A stretch of 64,000 nt of DNA. Origin: Methylocystis echinoides. Lineage in GTDB: Bacteria > Pseudomonadota > Alphaproteobacteria > Rhizobiales > Beijerinckiaceae. Where the stretch lies: assembly GCF_027923385.1 (NCBI RefSeq), contig NZ_BSEC01000001.1, positions 2,120,501 to 2,184,500 of the forward strand, given 5' to 3'. Position numbers and translations under genes: made by a program. Shown here one piece after another: positions 35,340 to 44,702 of this stretch (positions are counted from its first letter, which is position 1; each line of letters starts with the position of its first letter). The notes beneath the pieces are model-generated. The model did not search any database. It had not been told where the DNA came from and saw only the letters and a list, made by a program, of their open reading frames with translations.

Positions 35340-36500
35340 ATGACCATGTTCGACAGTTTCGTCGCCGCGCTCGCGACGAACCAGCTTCTCGCGGGCGGCG
35401 TCGGCACGCTGGCCTTCGGCGCGCTGATGTACCTGTTTCGCGCCGTTCCCGAGAAGGGACTGGAGTTGTTGGAGAAAACGCTCTGGACGAAGGTTTTCGT
35501 CGAGAGCATGTCCAATGAATACGCCGACGTCGACGCCTTCATCGAAGGCCGGCGGCTGAATTTTTTCAGCCGCTCGCTGGAGATCAAGGACGGGAGCCTG
35601 AAGACGGGCTTTGGCGGCGGCTGGGGCGTTTATGACGGCGTGCTGTTCCACTACGCCAAGACGAAATCGACGCAGGCCGTCGCGCCCTTCGAGACGATCG
35701 CGATCTCCTTCCTGACGCGCGACCGCCGCGTGGTGGAGCGCTTCATGCGCGACTGCAAGCCCGAGGAGCATCGCAACGCCATTTTCATTTCCAGCTTTTC
35801 GGCGAGCGGGAGCGACGGCGGGTTGCGGCGGCGCAAGCGCGGCCTTCATACGGTTTTCGTCGATCAGGCGATCAAGGACCGTCTGGTCGCGCGGCTGAAA
35901 TGGTTCCAGGGCGCGGAGGCCTGGCATATGTCGCGCGGCATTCCTTGGAAACTCGGCGTCGTCCTTCACGGCCCGCCCGGCACCGGCAAGACGAGCCTGA
36001 TTCACGCGCTCGCCTCCGACTTCGGCTTCGACATCAAATACATCAAGTCCCTGCACGGCCTCGCCGCGGCGTTCCGGACCGGAATGGCGCGCGACCTCTT
36101 CGTGATCGAGGACATCGACACCATCGCCGGCGGTCTCAGCCGCGAGGGGGCGAAGCCCCGCGAGGAGGAGACGCGGGCGGCGCCCCTGCATGAGATATTG
36201 AACGCCATGGACGGCATGCAGACGCCGGACGGTCTGAAATTCATCGTGACAACGAACCATCTCGACCGGCTCGATCCGGCGATCGTGCGGCCGGGCCGCA
36301 TCGACGAGGTGATCGAAGTGGGGCCGCTGTCGCTGGAGAGCGCGCGGGCGATGTTCCGGGCGTTCTATGGGCGCGAGGGGATCGAGGGATATTCGCCGCG
36401 CACAGGGGCGGAGTTGCAGCAGATGTTTTCGACGATGCGTGCGGAAGAGGCGGAGCGGGCGCTGGGGAGGAGCGTCGAGCGGATGCGGGAGGTGGCTTGA
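35340..36500 (+). CDS. BCS1-like AAA ATPase
   Basis: A 386-residue AAA protein with one N-terminal membrane segment (LLAGGVGTLAFGALMYLF, about 16-33), then the BCS1-type middle domain, Walker A GPPGTGKTSLIHALA at 211-225, Walker B LFVIEDIDTIAG at 253-264, and the second region of homology TTNHLDRLDPAIVRPGRIDE. Mitochondrial BCS1 moves the folded Rieske protein across the inner membrane. Bacterial relatives are of unknown role. The ATG at 35340 follows GGAAAGG. It stands alone, followed by a palindromic repeat. Confidence 0.85.
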   Translation: MTMFDSFVAALATNQLLAGGVGTLAFGALMYLFRAVPEKGLELLEKTLWTKVFVESMSNEYADVDAFIEGRRLNFFSRSLEIKDGSLKTGFGGGWGVYDGVLFHYAKTKSTQAVAPFETIAISFLTRDRRVVERFMRDCKPEEHRNAIFISSFSASGSDGGLRRRKRGLHTVFVDQAIKDRLVARLKWFQGAEAWHMSRGIPWKLGVVLHGPPGTGKTSLIHALASDFGFDIKYIKSLHGLAAAFRTGMARDLFVIEDIDTIAGGLSREGAKPREEETRAAPLHEILNAMDGMQTPDGLKFIVTTNHLDRLDPAIVRPGRIDEVIEVGPLSLESARAMFRAFYGREGIEGYSPRTGAELQQMFSTMRAEEAERALGRSVERMREVA

Positions 36501-36513
36501 CCTCAACAGTAAG

Positions 36514-36564
36514 CAGTCCTCATCCTGAGGAGGCCCGAAGGGCCGTCTCGAAGGACGAGGACTG
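36514..36564. repeat. Palindromic intergenic repeat, copy 1
   Basis: Imperfect palindrome bounded by CAGTCCTC and GAGGACTG, containing CATCCTGAGGAGGCCCGAAG. It ends two bases before the GIY-YIG start codon, so its GAGG may act as the ribosome site. The same core recurs at 36877 and 36968. Confidence 0.85.
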
Positions 36565-36566
36565 CG

Positions 36567-36866
36567 ATGTCGAACGAAGGCGCGAGCGTCTACATCCTTT
36601 TATGCGCCGATGGCAGCTATTACACCGGCCTGACGCGCAAGGAAGTTGAAACGCGAGTTGGTGAGCACAATGCGGGGATCAACGCGGAACATACCTCGAA
36701 GCGGCGTCCTGTATCCCTGCTTTGGTCCGCGCATTTCGAGCAATTGACTGACGCGATCGTTACGGAGCGACGCATCAAGGGCTGGAGTCGCGCAAAGAAA
36801 GAGGCGTTTATGCGCGGGGATTTCGAGACGCTCTCGTCGCTCGCCTCGCGAAAAAGGCCGAGTTAA
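36567..36866 (+). CDS. GIY-YIG family nuclease-like protein
   Basis: A 99-residue stand-alone GIY-YIG domain: VYILLCADGSYYTGLTRKEV gives the Y-I-L...Y-T-G pair, followed by the conserved Arg/Glu region (VGEHNAG, about 32-38) and ERRIKGWSRAKKEAFM near 67-82. Such small proteins (UPF0213/YhbQ group) are widespread in Hyphomicrobiales next to palindromic repeats, as here, which suggests they travel with the repeats. The target nucleic acid is unknown. Confidence 0.85.
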   Translation: MSNEGASVYILLCADGSYYTGLTRKEVETRVGEHNAGINAEHTSKRRPVSLLWSAHFEQLTDAIVTERRIKGWSRAKKEAFMRGDFETLSSLASRKRPS

Positions 36867-36876
36867 CTGGAGGCGG

Positions 36877-36925
36877 CCCCTCGTCCTTCGAGACGCGTGC
36901 TTCGCACGCTCCTCAGGATGAGGGG
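36877..36925. repeat. Palindromic intergenic repeat, copy 2 (inverted)
   Basis: Bounded by CCCCTCGTCCTTCGAGACG and CTCCTCAGGATGAGGGG. It is in the opposite orientation to copies 1 and 3, with the centre GCGTGCTTCGCACGC forming a hairpin. Confidence 0.85.
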
Positions 36926-36967
36926 CCTTGGTTGCGGGCCTTCTCTTCGAAGCAACAACGACGAGCG

Positions 36968-37015
36968 GTCCTCATCCTGAGGAGGCCCAAAGGGCCGTCT
37001 CGAAGGACGAGGGCT
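36968..37015. repeat. Palindromic intergenic repeat, copy 3
   Basis: Nearly the same as copy 1 with one visible change (CCCAAAGGG for CCCGAAGGG). It ends 15 bp from the nrdJ stop and could act as its terminator or mRNA-stabilising hairpin. Confidence 0.85.
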
Positions 37016-37029
37016 GCGGCGCCCGCCTG

Positions 37030-40000
37030 TCAGCTGCACCCCGTCGTCGACCCGCACGTCTCACACTTCAGACACGTCCCATTCCGCACCAGCGTGAAAT
37101 TCGCGCATTCCGGGCACGCTTCGCCAACGTATCCCTTCATCCGCGCTTCGGCGCGCTTCTCGGCCACCCCCTGCACGGATTTCGTCGGCTCGGTCCAGCC
37201 GAGCGTCGACAGCGGGTCCTCCTCATGCACGACTTCCGGCGTCTCGCGCAGCGCGACCGCGCCGCCCTGGACCACCATCAGCTTGTCGGTCTTGGAGCGC
37301 AGCAGGCCGCGCGAGACGATGCTGTTCGCCTCCGGCGCCTTGCCCTCGTGCTCGCCCTTGCCGAGCACGTCGTGGCCGATGTCGTCGGGCGAGACATGCG
37401 CCAGATCGTTGCGGCCGAGATAGGAGACCGCCAGCTCGCGGAACACATAGTCGAGGATCGACGTCGCGTTCTTGATCGCGTCATTGCCTTGCACCGGGCC
37501 CGCCGGCTCGAAGCGGGTGAAGGTGAAGGCGTCGACATATTCCTCGAGCGGCACGCCATATTGCAGGCCGAGCGAGATCGCGATGGCGAAATTGTTCATC
37601 AAGGAGCGGAAGGCCGCGCCTTCCTTGTGCATGTCGATGAAGATCTCGCCCAGACGCCCGTCGGCGTATTCGCCCGTGCGCAGATAGACCTTGTGGCCGC
37701 CGACCGCCGCCTTCTGCGTATAGCCCTTGCGGCGATCCGGCAGCTTCTCGCGCTCGCGCACGAGCTGGTGAATGACGCGCTCGACGATGCGCTCCGCCAC
37801 ATTGGCGGCGCGCGCCGGCATGCTTTGCGCCACGAGCTCCTCGACCTTGTCCTCTTCCTCCTCGTCGCCCTGAATGAGCTGCGACGAGAGCGGCTGCGAC
37901 AGTTTCGAGCCGTCGCGATAGAGCGCATTGGCCTTGAGGCCGAGACGCCACGAGAGGAGGTAAGCCTGCTCGCAATCCTCCACCGTCGCGTCATTCGGCA
38001 TGTTGATGGTCTTGGAGATCGCGCCCGTGATGAAGGGCTGCGCCGCCGCCATCATTCGGATGTGCGAGTCGACCGAGAGATAACGTTTACCCGTGCGGCC
38101 GCAAGGATTGGCGCAGTCGAAGACCGGATAATGTTCGCGCTTCAGGAAGGGCGCGCCCTCGAGTGTCATGGCGCCGCAGACATGCACATTGGCCGCGTCG
38201 ATCTCCTGGCGCGAGAAGCCGAGATGCGTCAGCAGATCGAAATTGCGGTCGTCGAGCTGCTCCGGCGAGACCTTCAGCGCGCCGGTGAGGAAGTCCTGGC
38301 CGAGCGTCCATTTGTTGAAGACGAATTTGATGTCGAAGGCCGAGGGCAGAGCGGCTTCGAGCGCCGCGATCTTCTCGTCGCTGAAACCTTTGGCGCGCAG
38401 CGACGCGGTGTTGACGCCGGGCGCATTGGCGAGCGACGCATGGCCGACGGCGTAGGCCTCGATCTCGGCGATCTCGCTCTCGCGATAGCCGAGTGTGCGC
38501 AGACCTTCCGGCACGGCGCGGTTGACGATCTTCAGATAGCCGCCGCCGGCGAGCTTCTTGAACTTCACCAGCGCGAAGTCGGGCTCGATGCCGGTGGTGT
38601 CGCAATCCATCACGAGGCCGATGGTGCCCGTCGGCGCGACGACGGTGACCTGCGCGTTGCGATAGCCGTAGAGCTCGCCCTGCGACAGCGCCTTGTCCCA
38701 GGCGGCGCCGGCGCGTTCCATCAGCAGCGGATCGGGGCAGGCGGGGTAGTCCAGCGGCACCGGCGCCACATGCAGCGCCTCATAGCCCGCGCGTTCGCCA
38801 TGCGCCGCGCGGCGATGGTTGCGGATGACGCGCAGCATCGACTCGCGGTTCTCCATGAAGCGCGCGAAGGGGCCGCGTTCCTTCGCCATTTCGGCGGAGG
38901 TCGCGTAGCAGACGCCGGTCATGATCGCCGAGAGCGCGCCGGTGATGGCGCGGCCGGCCTCGCTGTCATAGGCGACGCCTGACGACATCAGCAGGCCGCC
39001 GACATTGGCGTAGCCGAGGCCGAGCGTGCGGTATTCATAAGAAAGCTGCGCAATCTCCTTCGAGGGGAACTGCGCCATCAGCACCGAGATTTCCAGCACG
39101 ACGGTCCACAGCCGAACGGCGTGCTCGTAAGACTCGACGTCGATGCGCTTCGTGACCGGATCGCGGAACTGCAACAGGTTCAGCGAGGCGAGATTACAGG
39201 CCGTGTCGTCGAGGAACATATATTCCGAGCACGGATTGGAGGCGCGGATGTCGCCGCCCGCCGGGCAGGTGTGCCAGTCGTTGATCGTGGTGTGGAACTG
39301 AATGCCCGGATCGGCCGAGGCCCAGGCGGCGTAGCCGATCTTGTCCCACAGCGCGCGCGCCTTCAGCGTGCGCGCCACCTTGCCGTCGAGACGCTTGATG
39401 AGGCTCCAGTCGCCGTCATTCTCCACCGCACGCAGGAATTCATCGGTCACGCGCACGGAATTGTTCGAGTTCTGGCCCGAAACGGTCAGATAGGCCTCGC
39501 TGTCCCAGTCCGTGTCATAGGTGTCGAACTGGATTTCCTTGTAGCCCTGCTTCGCGAACTGAATGACGCGCTTGATGTAATTGTCGGAGACCTCGTTCTT
39601 GCGGGCGAGCTTGATCTCCCGCTTCAGCGCCGGGTTCTTTTCCGGGTTGAAGCAGTCGTCGCCGGGGCCTTCGCAATTCACGCAGGCGCGCAGGATCGCC
39701 TTCAGATGCTTCTTGACGATCTTGGAGCCGGTGACGAGGGACGCGACCTTCTCCTCTTCCTTCACCTTCCAGTCGACGAAGGCTTCGATGTCGGGATGGT
39801 CGATGTCGACGACGACCATCTTGGCCGCGCGGCGCGTGGTGCCGCCCGACTTGATCGCGCCCGCCGCGCGGTCGCCGATCTTGAGGAAGGACATCAGGCC
39901 CGACGAGGAGCCGCCGCCCGAGAGCTTCTCCTTCTCGCCGCGCAATTTCGAGAAATTGGTGCCGGTGCCGGAGCCGTATTTGAACAGGCGCGCCTCGCGC

Positions 40001-40656
40001 ACCCACAGATCCATGATGCCGCCGTCGTTGACGAGGTCGTCCTCGATCGACTGGATGAAGCAGGCGTGCGGCTGCGGATGCTCATAGGCCGACTTGGACT
40101 TGACCATTTTGCCATTGGCGTAGTCGACGTAGAAATGCCCCTGGCTCGGCCCGTCGATGCCATAGGCCCAGTGCAGGCCAGTGTTGAACCATTGCGGCGA
40201 ATTGGGCGCCGCCATCTGCATGGCGAGCATGTAGCGCAGCTCGTCGCTGAAGGCCTGGGCGTCTTCTTCCGTGTCGAAATAGCCGCCCTTCCAGCCCCAA
40301 TAGGTCCAGGCGCCGGCGAGACGGTCGAAAACCTGACGCGCGGAAATCTCGGAAGCGTAACGCTCCGCCTTCGGCAGTTCGGCGAGCGCTTCCGCATCGG
40401 CGACCGAGCGCCACAGGAAGGAGGGGACGCTATTCTCCTCGACCCGCTTCAGATGCGCGGGAACGCCGGCCTTGCGGAAATATTTCTGCGCCAGCACGTC
40501 GGCCGCGACCTGGCTCCACTGGGCCGGGACCTCGATATTGTCGAGCGAAAACACGACGGACCCATCCGGATTGCGGATCTCGCTCTTCGTCGTCTTGAAC
40601 TCGATAGACGCGTAAGGAGACTCGCCCGCCGTGGTGTAGCGCCGCTCGATCTTCAT
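37030..40656 (-). CDS. nrdJ: Adenosylcobalamin-dependent (class II) ribonucleotide reductase
   Basis: A 1208-residue class II ribonucleotide reductase making deoxyribonucleotides with B12. Recognisable parts: the [14 protein letters not shown] segment near 155, [14 protein letters not shown] near 200, [22 protein letters not shown] near 233, the [17 protein letters not shown] block near 490 and the [21 protein letters not shown] block near 680. The C-terminal zinc ribbon [22 protein letters not shown] ends the protein. The long form with this zinc ribbon is typical of alphaproteobacteria. Two NrdR-box-like sites lie about 270-310 bp upstream of the start. Confidence 0.97.
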   Translation of the reverse strand: MKIERRYTTAGESPYASIEFKTTKSEIRNPDGSVVFSLDNIEVPAQWSQVAADVLAQKYFRKAGVPAHLKRVEENSVPSFLWRSVADAEALAELPKAERYASEISARQVFDRLAGAWTYWGWKGGYFDTEEDAQAFSDELRYMLAMQMAAPNSPQWFNTGLHWAYGIDGPSQGHFYVDYANGKMVKSKSAYEHPQPHACFIQSIEDDLVNDGGIMDLWVREARLFKYGSGTGTNFSKLRGEKEKLSGGGSSSGLMSFLKIGDRAAGAIKSGGTTRRAAKMVVVDIDHPDIEAFVDWKVKEEEKVASLVTGSKIVKKHLKAILRACVNCEGPGDDCFNPEKNPALKREIKLARKNEVSDNYIKRVIQFAKQGYKEIQFDTYDTDWDSEAYLTVSGQNSNNSVRVTDEFLRAVENDGDWSLIKRLDGKVARTLKARALWDKIGYAAWASADPGIQFHTTINDWHTCPAGGDIRASNPCSEYMFLDDTACNLASLNLLQFRDPVTKRIDVESYEHAVRLWTVVLEISVLMAQFPSKEIAQLSYEYRTLGLGYANVGGLLMSSGVAYDSEAGRAITGALSAIMTGVCYATSAEMAKERGPFARFMENRESMLRVIRNHRRAAHGERAGYEALHVAPVPLDYPACPDPLLMERAGAAWDKALSQGELYGYRNAQVTVVAPTGTIGLVMDCDTTGIEPDFALVKFKKLAGGGYLKIVNRAVPEGLRTLGYRESEIAEIEAYAVGHASLANAPGVNTASLRAKGFSDEKIAALEAALPSAFDIKFVFNKWTLGQDFLTGALKVSPEQLDDRNFDLLTHLGFSRQEIDAANVHVCGAMTLEGAPFLKREHYPVFDCANPCGRTGKRYLSVDSHIRMMAAAQPFITGAISKTINMPNDATVEDCEQAYLLSWRLGLKANALYRDGSKLSQPLSSQLIQGDEEEEDKVEELVAQSMPARAANVAERIVERVIHQLVREREKLPDRRKGYTQKAAVGGHKVYLRTGEYADGRLGEIFIDMHKEGAAFRSLMNNFAIAISLGLQYGVPLEEYVDAFTFTRFEPAGPVQGNDAIKNATSILDYVFRELAVSYLGRNDLAHVSPDDIGHDVLGKGEHEGKAPEANSIVSRGLLRSKTDKLMVVQGGAVALRETPEVVHEEDPLSTLGWTEPTKSVQGVAEKRAEARMKGYVGEACPECANFTLVRNGTCLKCETCGSTTGCS

Positions 40657-40889
40657 CTCTTCAATCTCCTCAAGACGCGGGGTTCAAAGCCCGCGCAAAG
40701 CCATTCGCCGGCCCGGCGACGCTGATGACCGTCAATGCAGACTCGAAAGAGGCGCCATCGGCGCGCGACGGAAAGCGAACGCGCGACAGTAACGCCGAAA
40801 CCGAGGATTACGCTCAGGACCGTGGGCGCAGACGCCCGACTCACGACGCGGGCGGCGGCACGTTGGGAGAACGTTCGCCGTCGCGTCAT
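40653..40889 (-). CDS. Possible leader ORF upstream of nrdJ (78 aa)
   Basis: An Arg-rich 78-codon frame in the nrdJ leader. GGAGGGACAGGA lies directly before its ATG, and its TGA overlaps the nrdJ ATG as ATGA, so the two would be translationally coupled. The protein has no recognisable domain and an unusual composition (many Arg and Val). It may be a real coupled leader or a chance frame. Confidence 0.3.
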   Translation of the reverse strand: MTRRRTFSQRAAARVVSRASAPTVLSVILGFGVTVARSLSVARRWRLFRVCIDGHQRRRAGEWLCAGFEPRVLRRLKR

Positions 40890-40926
40890 TCCTGTCCCTC
40901 CAAACTGCGCGAGTCTCGCTCGGCCG

Positions 40927-40968
40927 TCAAGATATTGTGTCGGATATTAACAGACAGACAATATGTGG
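40927..40968 (-). promoter_or_regulatory. Two NrdR-box-like operators upstream of nrdJ
   Basis: Two AT-rich near-palindromes, ACACAATATCTTG (minus strand, about 40928-40940) and GACAATATGTG (about 40957-40967), with centres 30 bp apart, close to three helical turns. They match the NrdR pattern ACAnTATATnnTGT-like spacing seen upstream of ribonucleotide reductase genes. Confidence 0.7.
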
Positions 40969-41081
40969 AGAAACTAGTGGATACTGGGGACAATTCCAGA
41001 TGTAGACAGACAGGAAGGCTCCACCCAACCGCGAGATTCGGCAAGCCTCCTTTTTCGGCGAAAAGCGCGGATTTTGCGGGC

Positions 41082-41642
41082 CTAGCGGCAGGCCGCGGGC
41101 GCCGCCGGCTGGAGCAGGAAGGCCCGGTTCTCGGCGTTGTCGGGGCTCAGATAGAGGAAGGTCCGGCCGTCGGCGGGCCCCGGAAGCTCCAGCCGCTCCC
41201 GCACCGTCAGCATGAGCCCCGCGCTTTTCTGGGCGATTTCAAAGACGCCGGGGTTGCCGTCGGGAAGGCGGCAGGCGCGTGGTCCGTCGACGCCGCTTTT
41301 GCACAGGGGCGCCTTGACCTCGGAGAGCGAGGCGTTGCAGGCGAGCCCGACCTTGTCCCAGTAACAGGCGCCGATGGTGCTGAACGCCATCTCATTGGCC
41401 CAGATGACGAGCATGCCGTCGGCGCGAATCGGGTCTTTTTCGCCCGGCGTCTCGGGCACGCTGGTCCGGGTCACGAGCAGGGTGACGCGGCCGACGAACT
41501 GGCCGGGATGGGTCTTCAGCCAGGCCGCGTCATAGACGTGTTCGTAGCAGCCGGCGAGGGGCACGACCTCCTCGGCGCCACAGGGCGCGGCCCAGCAACC
41601 AAAACACGCCGCAACCAGAATCGCGCGCCGCCGCACACCCAT
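41082..41642 (-). CDS. Hypothetical exported protein
   Basis: A 186-residue protein with a signal peptide (RRAILVAACFGCWAAPCGA) and seven Cys in the mature part, including GACYWDKVGLACNAS and PRACRLPDGNPGVF, suggesting disulfides in the periplasm. The body alternates beta strands (VGRVTLLVTRTS, GMLVIWANEMAFS). No family is recognised. It lies upstream of the nrdJ leader in the same orientation and is probably independent. Confidence 0.6.
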   Translation of the reverse strand: MGVRRRAILVAACFGCWAAPCGAEEVVPLAGCYEHVYDAAWLKTHPGQFVGRVTLLVTRTSVPETPGEKDPIRADGMLVIWANEMAFSTIGACYWDKVGLACNASLSEVKAPLCKSGVDGPRACRLPDGNPGVFEIAQKSAGLMLTVRERLELPGPADGRTFLYLSPDNAENRAFLLQPAAPAACR

Positions 41643-41765
41643 CGCCGCCTCCGAATCGGCGCGAAACTAGAGGCTTGATCGGACGCTGTCGACCGCCGCC
41701 GGCGTCACAAAAGCTTCGCCCCGCCGTGTTCATCCTGCGCCGAAAGCCGTGGAGGAACAGCGCGA

Positions 41766-42653
41766 ATGTGGACGGGCTCGGAGGTGAACCGGACGATTGC
41801 CGCTTTGACGAATCTGCAACCGCCGTCGCCGCAGGCCGACGTTCCAGGCGAGACGCTCGGGCGGATGGGCTCGCTCGAAGCGCGACTGGCGCGCGGCAAG
41901 AAGGAGATCCGCAAGGCGCAGCGGCTGCGCTTCGAGGTCTTCTATAAGGAGGGCGGCGCGATTCCCGACGCCCGCACCGCCTTCACGCGCCGCGACGCCG
42001 ATAAATTCGACAAATATTGCGATCACCTCATCGTGATCGACCACGCCTGGAAGAACAGGTTCGGCAAGGTGAAGCCGAAGATCGTGGGCGCCTATCGCCT
42101 GCTGCGCGGCGACATGGCGCAACAGGCCGGCGGCTTCTATTCGGCCGGCGAGTATGACATCGCCCCGCTGCTGGCGCGTCACGACGGCAAGCGGATTCTC
42201 GAGCTCGGCCGCTCCTGCGTGCTCGATACCCATCGCAGCAAGCGCGCCATCGAGCTCCTGTGGCGCGGCCTGCTGGCCTATATCCGCGCGCACCGCGTTG
42301 AGGTGCTGATCGGCTGCGCGAGCTTCCCGGGCGTCAGTCCGCGCGCCCATGCGGCGGCGCTGAGCTATCTCGCCCATTACGCCGGCGCCGAGGGCGAGTG
42401 GCGCGTGCGCGCGCACAGCGATCTCTATCTGCCGATGGCCATGATCGCCAGGGACGCGCTCGACGAGAAGAGCGCGCGCGACTCGCTTTCGCCGCTGATC
42501 AAGGGCTATCTGCGGCTCGGCGCGCGCTTTGGCGACGGCGCCGTGGTGGACATCAGGTTCAACACGACAGATGTGTTCGTGGTGATGCCGGTGGCGCGGA
42601 TTGGCGCGCGCTACATCGAGTATTTCGGCGGTTCCGAACGCCGCGCCGCATAG
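41766..42653 (+). CDS. olsB: Ornithine-acyl-ACP N-acyltransferase (OlsB-like)
   Basis: A 295-residue GNAT-fold protein of the OlsB family, which N-acylates ornithine with 3-hydroxyacyl-ACP to form lyso-ornithine lipid. Blocks seen: AQRLRFEVFYKEGGA near 58, FDKYCDHLIVID near 83, GAYRLLRGDMAQQAGGFYSA near 105, ILELGRSCVLDTHRS near 140 and LLIGCASFPG-like VEVLIGCASFPGVSP near 178. A convergent acyltransferase gene just downstream would supply the second acylation. Ornithine lipids replace phospholipids under phosphate limitation. The start at 41766 is the first good ATG. Confidence 0.88.
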   Translation: MWTGSEVNRTIAALTNLQPPSPQADVPGETLGRMGSLEARLARGKKEIRKAQRLRFEVFYKEGGAIPDARTAFTRRDADKFDKYCDHLIVIDHAWKNRFGKVKPKIVGAYRLLRGDMAQQAGGFYSAGEYDIAPLLARHDGKRILELGRSCVLDTHRSKRAIELLWRGLLAYIRAHRVEVLIGCASFPGVSPRAHAAALSYLAHYAGAEGEWRVRAHSDLYLPMAMIARDALDEKSARDSLSPLIKGYLRLGARFGDGAVVDIRFNTTDVFVVMPVARIGARYIEYFGGSERRAA

Positions 42654-42678
42654 GCGGCGCCGCGTCGGCCGCCGCCTG

Positions 42679-43446
42679 TCACGCGCGCAGCGCGGCGTGC
42701 AACTGGCGCACCTGCGTTTCCGCGTCAGAGGCAAGCGTCTTGCGATCCTTTCCCGTCGCCGGAATCGGCGCGCCGAAGGCGATGCGGCAGATCACGCCGC
42801 CGCGTTTCATCAGGCCCCACAGATGCGGCAGGAAGGTCATCTCGCCATACCAGCCGACATCGACCGGCCCGGCGCCGTCCTTATAGAAAATGGCGGCCGG
42901 CGCGAGGATCGCCGCGCCGTCGAGAAGCCGAAGCGCCTCGAAATGCGCCGGCTGGAAGGCGAGCACGCCGCGCCCGTCGCTCGATGTTCCCTCCGGAAAG
43001 ACGATGACGTCGCGGCCCGCGCGCAGCGTCCCGCACAGATCGGCGTTGACGCGGGGGATGTCCTTGCGGGAGCCGCGCGGGACGAAGATCGTGCCCTGCA
43101 GGCGCGCGAGAAATCCCAGCGCCGGCCAGTGCGCGACCTCGCTCTTGGCGAGAAAGACGGCGGGGGTGACGCTCGCAAGCGCGATGATGTCCGTCCAGGA
43201 CACATGATTTGCGACGACGAAGCGCGCCGCCGTCGCGGGCAGGGGGGCGCCCTGAGTCTCGACGCGAATGCCGATCACCGCGCAGATCGCGCGGCAGAAG
43301 CCTTTCTGTATGGCGTGCTGCATCTCCCAGCCTCTTCGCCGCGCGAGCGCCTGAACGGGAACGAGGAAAAGGAAGGCGGCCGTCATGGCGGCGAGGAAGG
43401 CGAGGGCGCGCAGATAGGGCATGGAAGGCGGATGGCGGGCCAGCAA
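42679..43446 (-). CDS. olsA: 1-acyl-glycerol-3-phosphate/lyso-ornithine-lipid acyltransferase (OlsA-like)
   Basis: A 255-residue PlsC-type acyltransferase with an N-terminal membrane helix (LAFLAAMTAAFLFLVPVQAL). The NHVSWTDIIAL motif (H-x4-D) near 80, the FVPRGSRKDI block near 121 and VFPEGTSSDG near 150 are the catalytic and binding motifs. In this setting it probably O-acylates lyso-ornithine lipid made by the neighbouring OlsB-like enzyme, though a plain PlsC role is possible. The two genes converge, 25 bp apart. Confidence 0.85.
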   Translation of the reverse strand: MLARHPPSMPYLRALAFLAAMTAAFLFLVPVQALARRRGWEMQHAIQKGFCRAICAVIGIRVETQGAPLPATAARFVVANHVSWTDIIALASVTPAVFLAKSEVAHWPALGFLARLQGTIFVPRGSRKDIPRVNADLCGTLRAGRDVIVFPEGTSSDGRGVLAFQPAHFEALRLLDGAAILAPAAIFYKDGAGPVDVGWYGEMTFLPHLWGLMKRGGVICRIAFGAPIPATGKDRKTLASDAETQVRQLHAALRA

Positions 43447-43578
43447 GACGGCCGTGTGACAGACATGCGCGGCCGCGCGCCCAATTCCCCTTGCGCCCTT
43501 GACGCCCGCCCATCGGGCGCCCTTATGTGCACAGCCGCCGCGCTGGCGGCACGATGAAGAGGTTCAGGAGATTTTCCC

Positions 43579-44130
43579 ATGTCCTTTGTGATTGCGCGCC
43601 GCGCTGTCGTCGTGGCGGCCCTGTCGCTCGTTTCCGCCGGGCTCGCGTCGGCCCCGGCCCTCGCGCATGGCCCCTCGCGCCAGAAGGTCGTCGAAAAGAT
43701 CGAGATCGACGCGCCGGCCGACAAGGTCTGGGCCATCGTCGGCAATTTCCAGGACATGAGCTGGCTGCCCCCGGTGGCCAAGACCGAAGGCGCGGGCGGC
43801 AATGACGTCGGCGCCAAGCGGACGCTGACGCTCAAGGACGGCGGCAAGATCGAGGAATCGGTCACGAAATATGACGCCGCAGCCAAGTCCATCGCCTACA
43901 AGATCGACAACGTCGACGTGAAGGTTCTGCCGGTGAACAATTACGCGGCCACGATCACGGTGAAGGACGTGGGCGGCAAGAGCGAAGTCGAGTGGAAGGG
44001 CGCCTTCTACCGCGGCTTCATGAACAACGACCCGCCGCCGGAACTCTCCGACGAGGCGGCGCTGAAGGCCGTGACCGACGTCTACAAGGCCGGCCTCACG
44101 GCGCTCAAGGCCAAGGCCGAAGGCAAGTAA
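43579..44130 (+). CDS. mxaD: MxaD-like SRPBCC periplasmic protein (first copy)
   Basis: A 183-residue protein with a Sec signal peptide (VVVAALSLVSAGLASAPALA) and a START/SRPBCC fold: VVEKIEIDAPADKVWAIVGN at 38-57, GAKRTLTLKDGGKIEESVTKYD near 85, and VEWKGAFYRGFMNNDPPPEL near 137. MxaD in methylotrophs is a periplasmic helper of methanol dehydrogenase and its cytochrome cL. There is no mxaFJGI nearby, so this copy is detached from the main cluster. A near-paralogue follows 21 bp downstream. Confidence 0.8.
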   Translation: MSFVIARRAVVVAALSLVSAGLASAPALAHGPSRQKVVEKIEIDAPADKVWAIVGNFQDMSWLPPVAKTEGAGGNDVGAKRTLTLKDGGKIEESVTKYDAAAKSIAYKIDNVDVKVLPVNNYAATITVKDVGGKSEVEWKGAFYRGFMNNDPPPELSDEAALKAVTDVYKAGLTALKAKAEGK

Positions 44131-44151
44131 TATTTCGCGGGGAGAAAGGTC

Positions 44152-44700
44152 ATGACCGTTCTGGCGCGTCGCGCCTTTCTCCTTGCCTCCGCCTGCTTCT
44201 GCGCGGCCCCGCCGGGCGTCGCCCGCGCCGCGCATGCGGCCTCGGTGCTGAAAGCCGTCGAGGAGGGCCCCATTGACGCGCCCCCTGAAAAAGTCTGGAC
44301 GATCCTCAGCAATTTTGCGCATGCCGAGTGGCTCCCGGGCGTGACGCGCGTCGAGGCCGAGGACGGCAATACGCCTGACAAGGCGCTGCGCCGCCTGTTC
44401 ATGGCCGATGGCGGCGTCGTCGCCGAGCGGCTGACCCGCTGGGACGCCGAGAAAATGATGCTGGGCGTTCATCGCGAGGGCGATGACGTGAAACGTCTCC
44501 CGGCCGTGAATGTCACCCATATCGCGACGCTGCGTCCCGCCGAGGGTGGGAAAACGGTCGTGGAGTGGAAGGCCCGCTTCTATCGCGGCTATCCGAACCC
44601 CAATCCGCCGCCGGAGCTCAACGACGATGTCGCCATCGCCGCCGTGACGGCGCTGCTGAAAGCGAATATCGCGGCGTTGAAGGCGAGGGCGACGCCCTGA
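44152..44700 (+). CDS. MxaD-like SRPBCC periplasmic protein (second copy)
   Basis: A 182-residue paralogue of the preceding protein with the same layout: a signal peptide (RRAFLLASACFCAAPPGVARA), then GPIDAPPEKVWTILSNFAHAEW, and the shared end motif VEWKARFYRGYPNPNPPPEL. About a third of positions differ by eye, so this is an old duplication. It has one Arg pair ahead of the hydrophobic stretch but not a full Tat motif. The tandem arrangement implies co-transcription; both may serve alcohol oxidation. Confidence 0.75.
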   Translation: MTVLARRAFLLASACFCAAPPGVARAAHAASVLKAVEEGPIDAPPEKVWTILSNFAHAEWLPGVTRVEAEDGNTPDKALRRLFMADGGVVAERLTRWDAEKMMLGVHREGDDVKRLPAVNVTHIATLRPAEGGKTVVEWKARFYRGYPNPNPPPELNDDVAIAAVTALLKANIAALKARATP

Positions 44701-44702
44701 TT

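Noticed and set aside
36928..38982. 684-codon open frame on the plus strand
   Set aside because: It lies entirely antisense to nrdJ, whose protein is unmistakable; the open frame is a by-product of high GC codon usage.
40657..41081. Cobalamin riboswitch upstream of nrdJ
   Set aside because: None of the conserved B12-box elements is seen on the minus strand in the leader.
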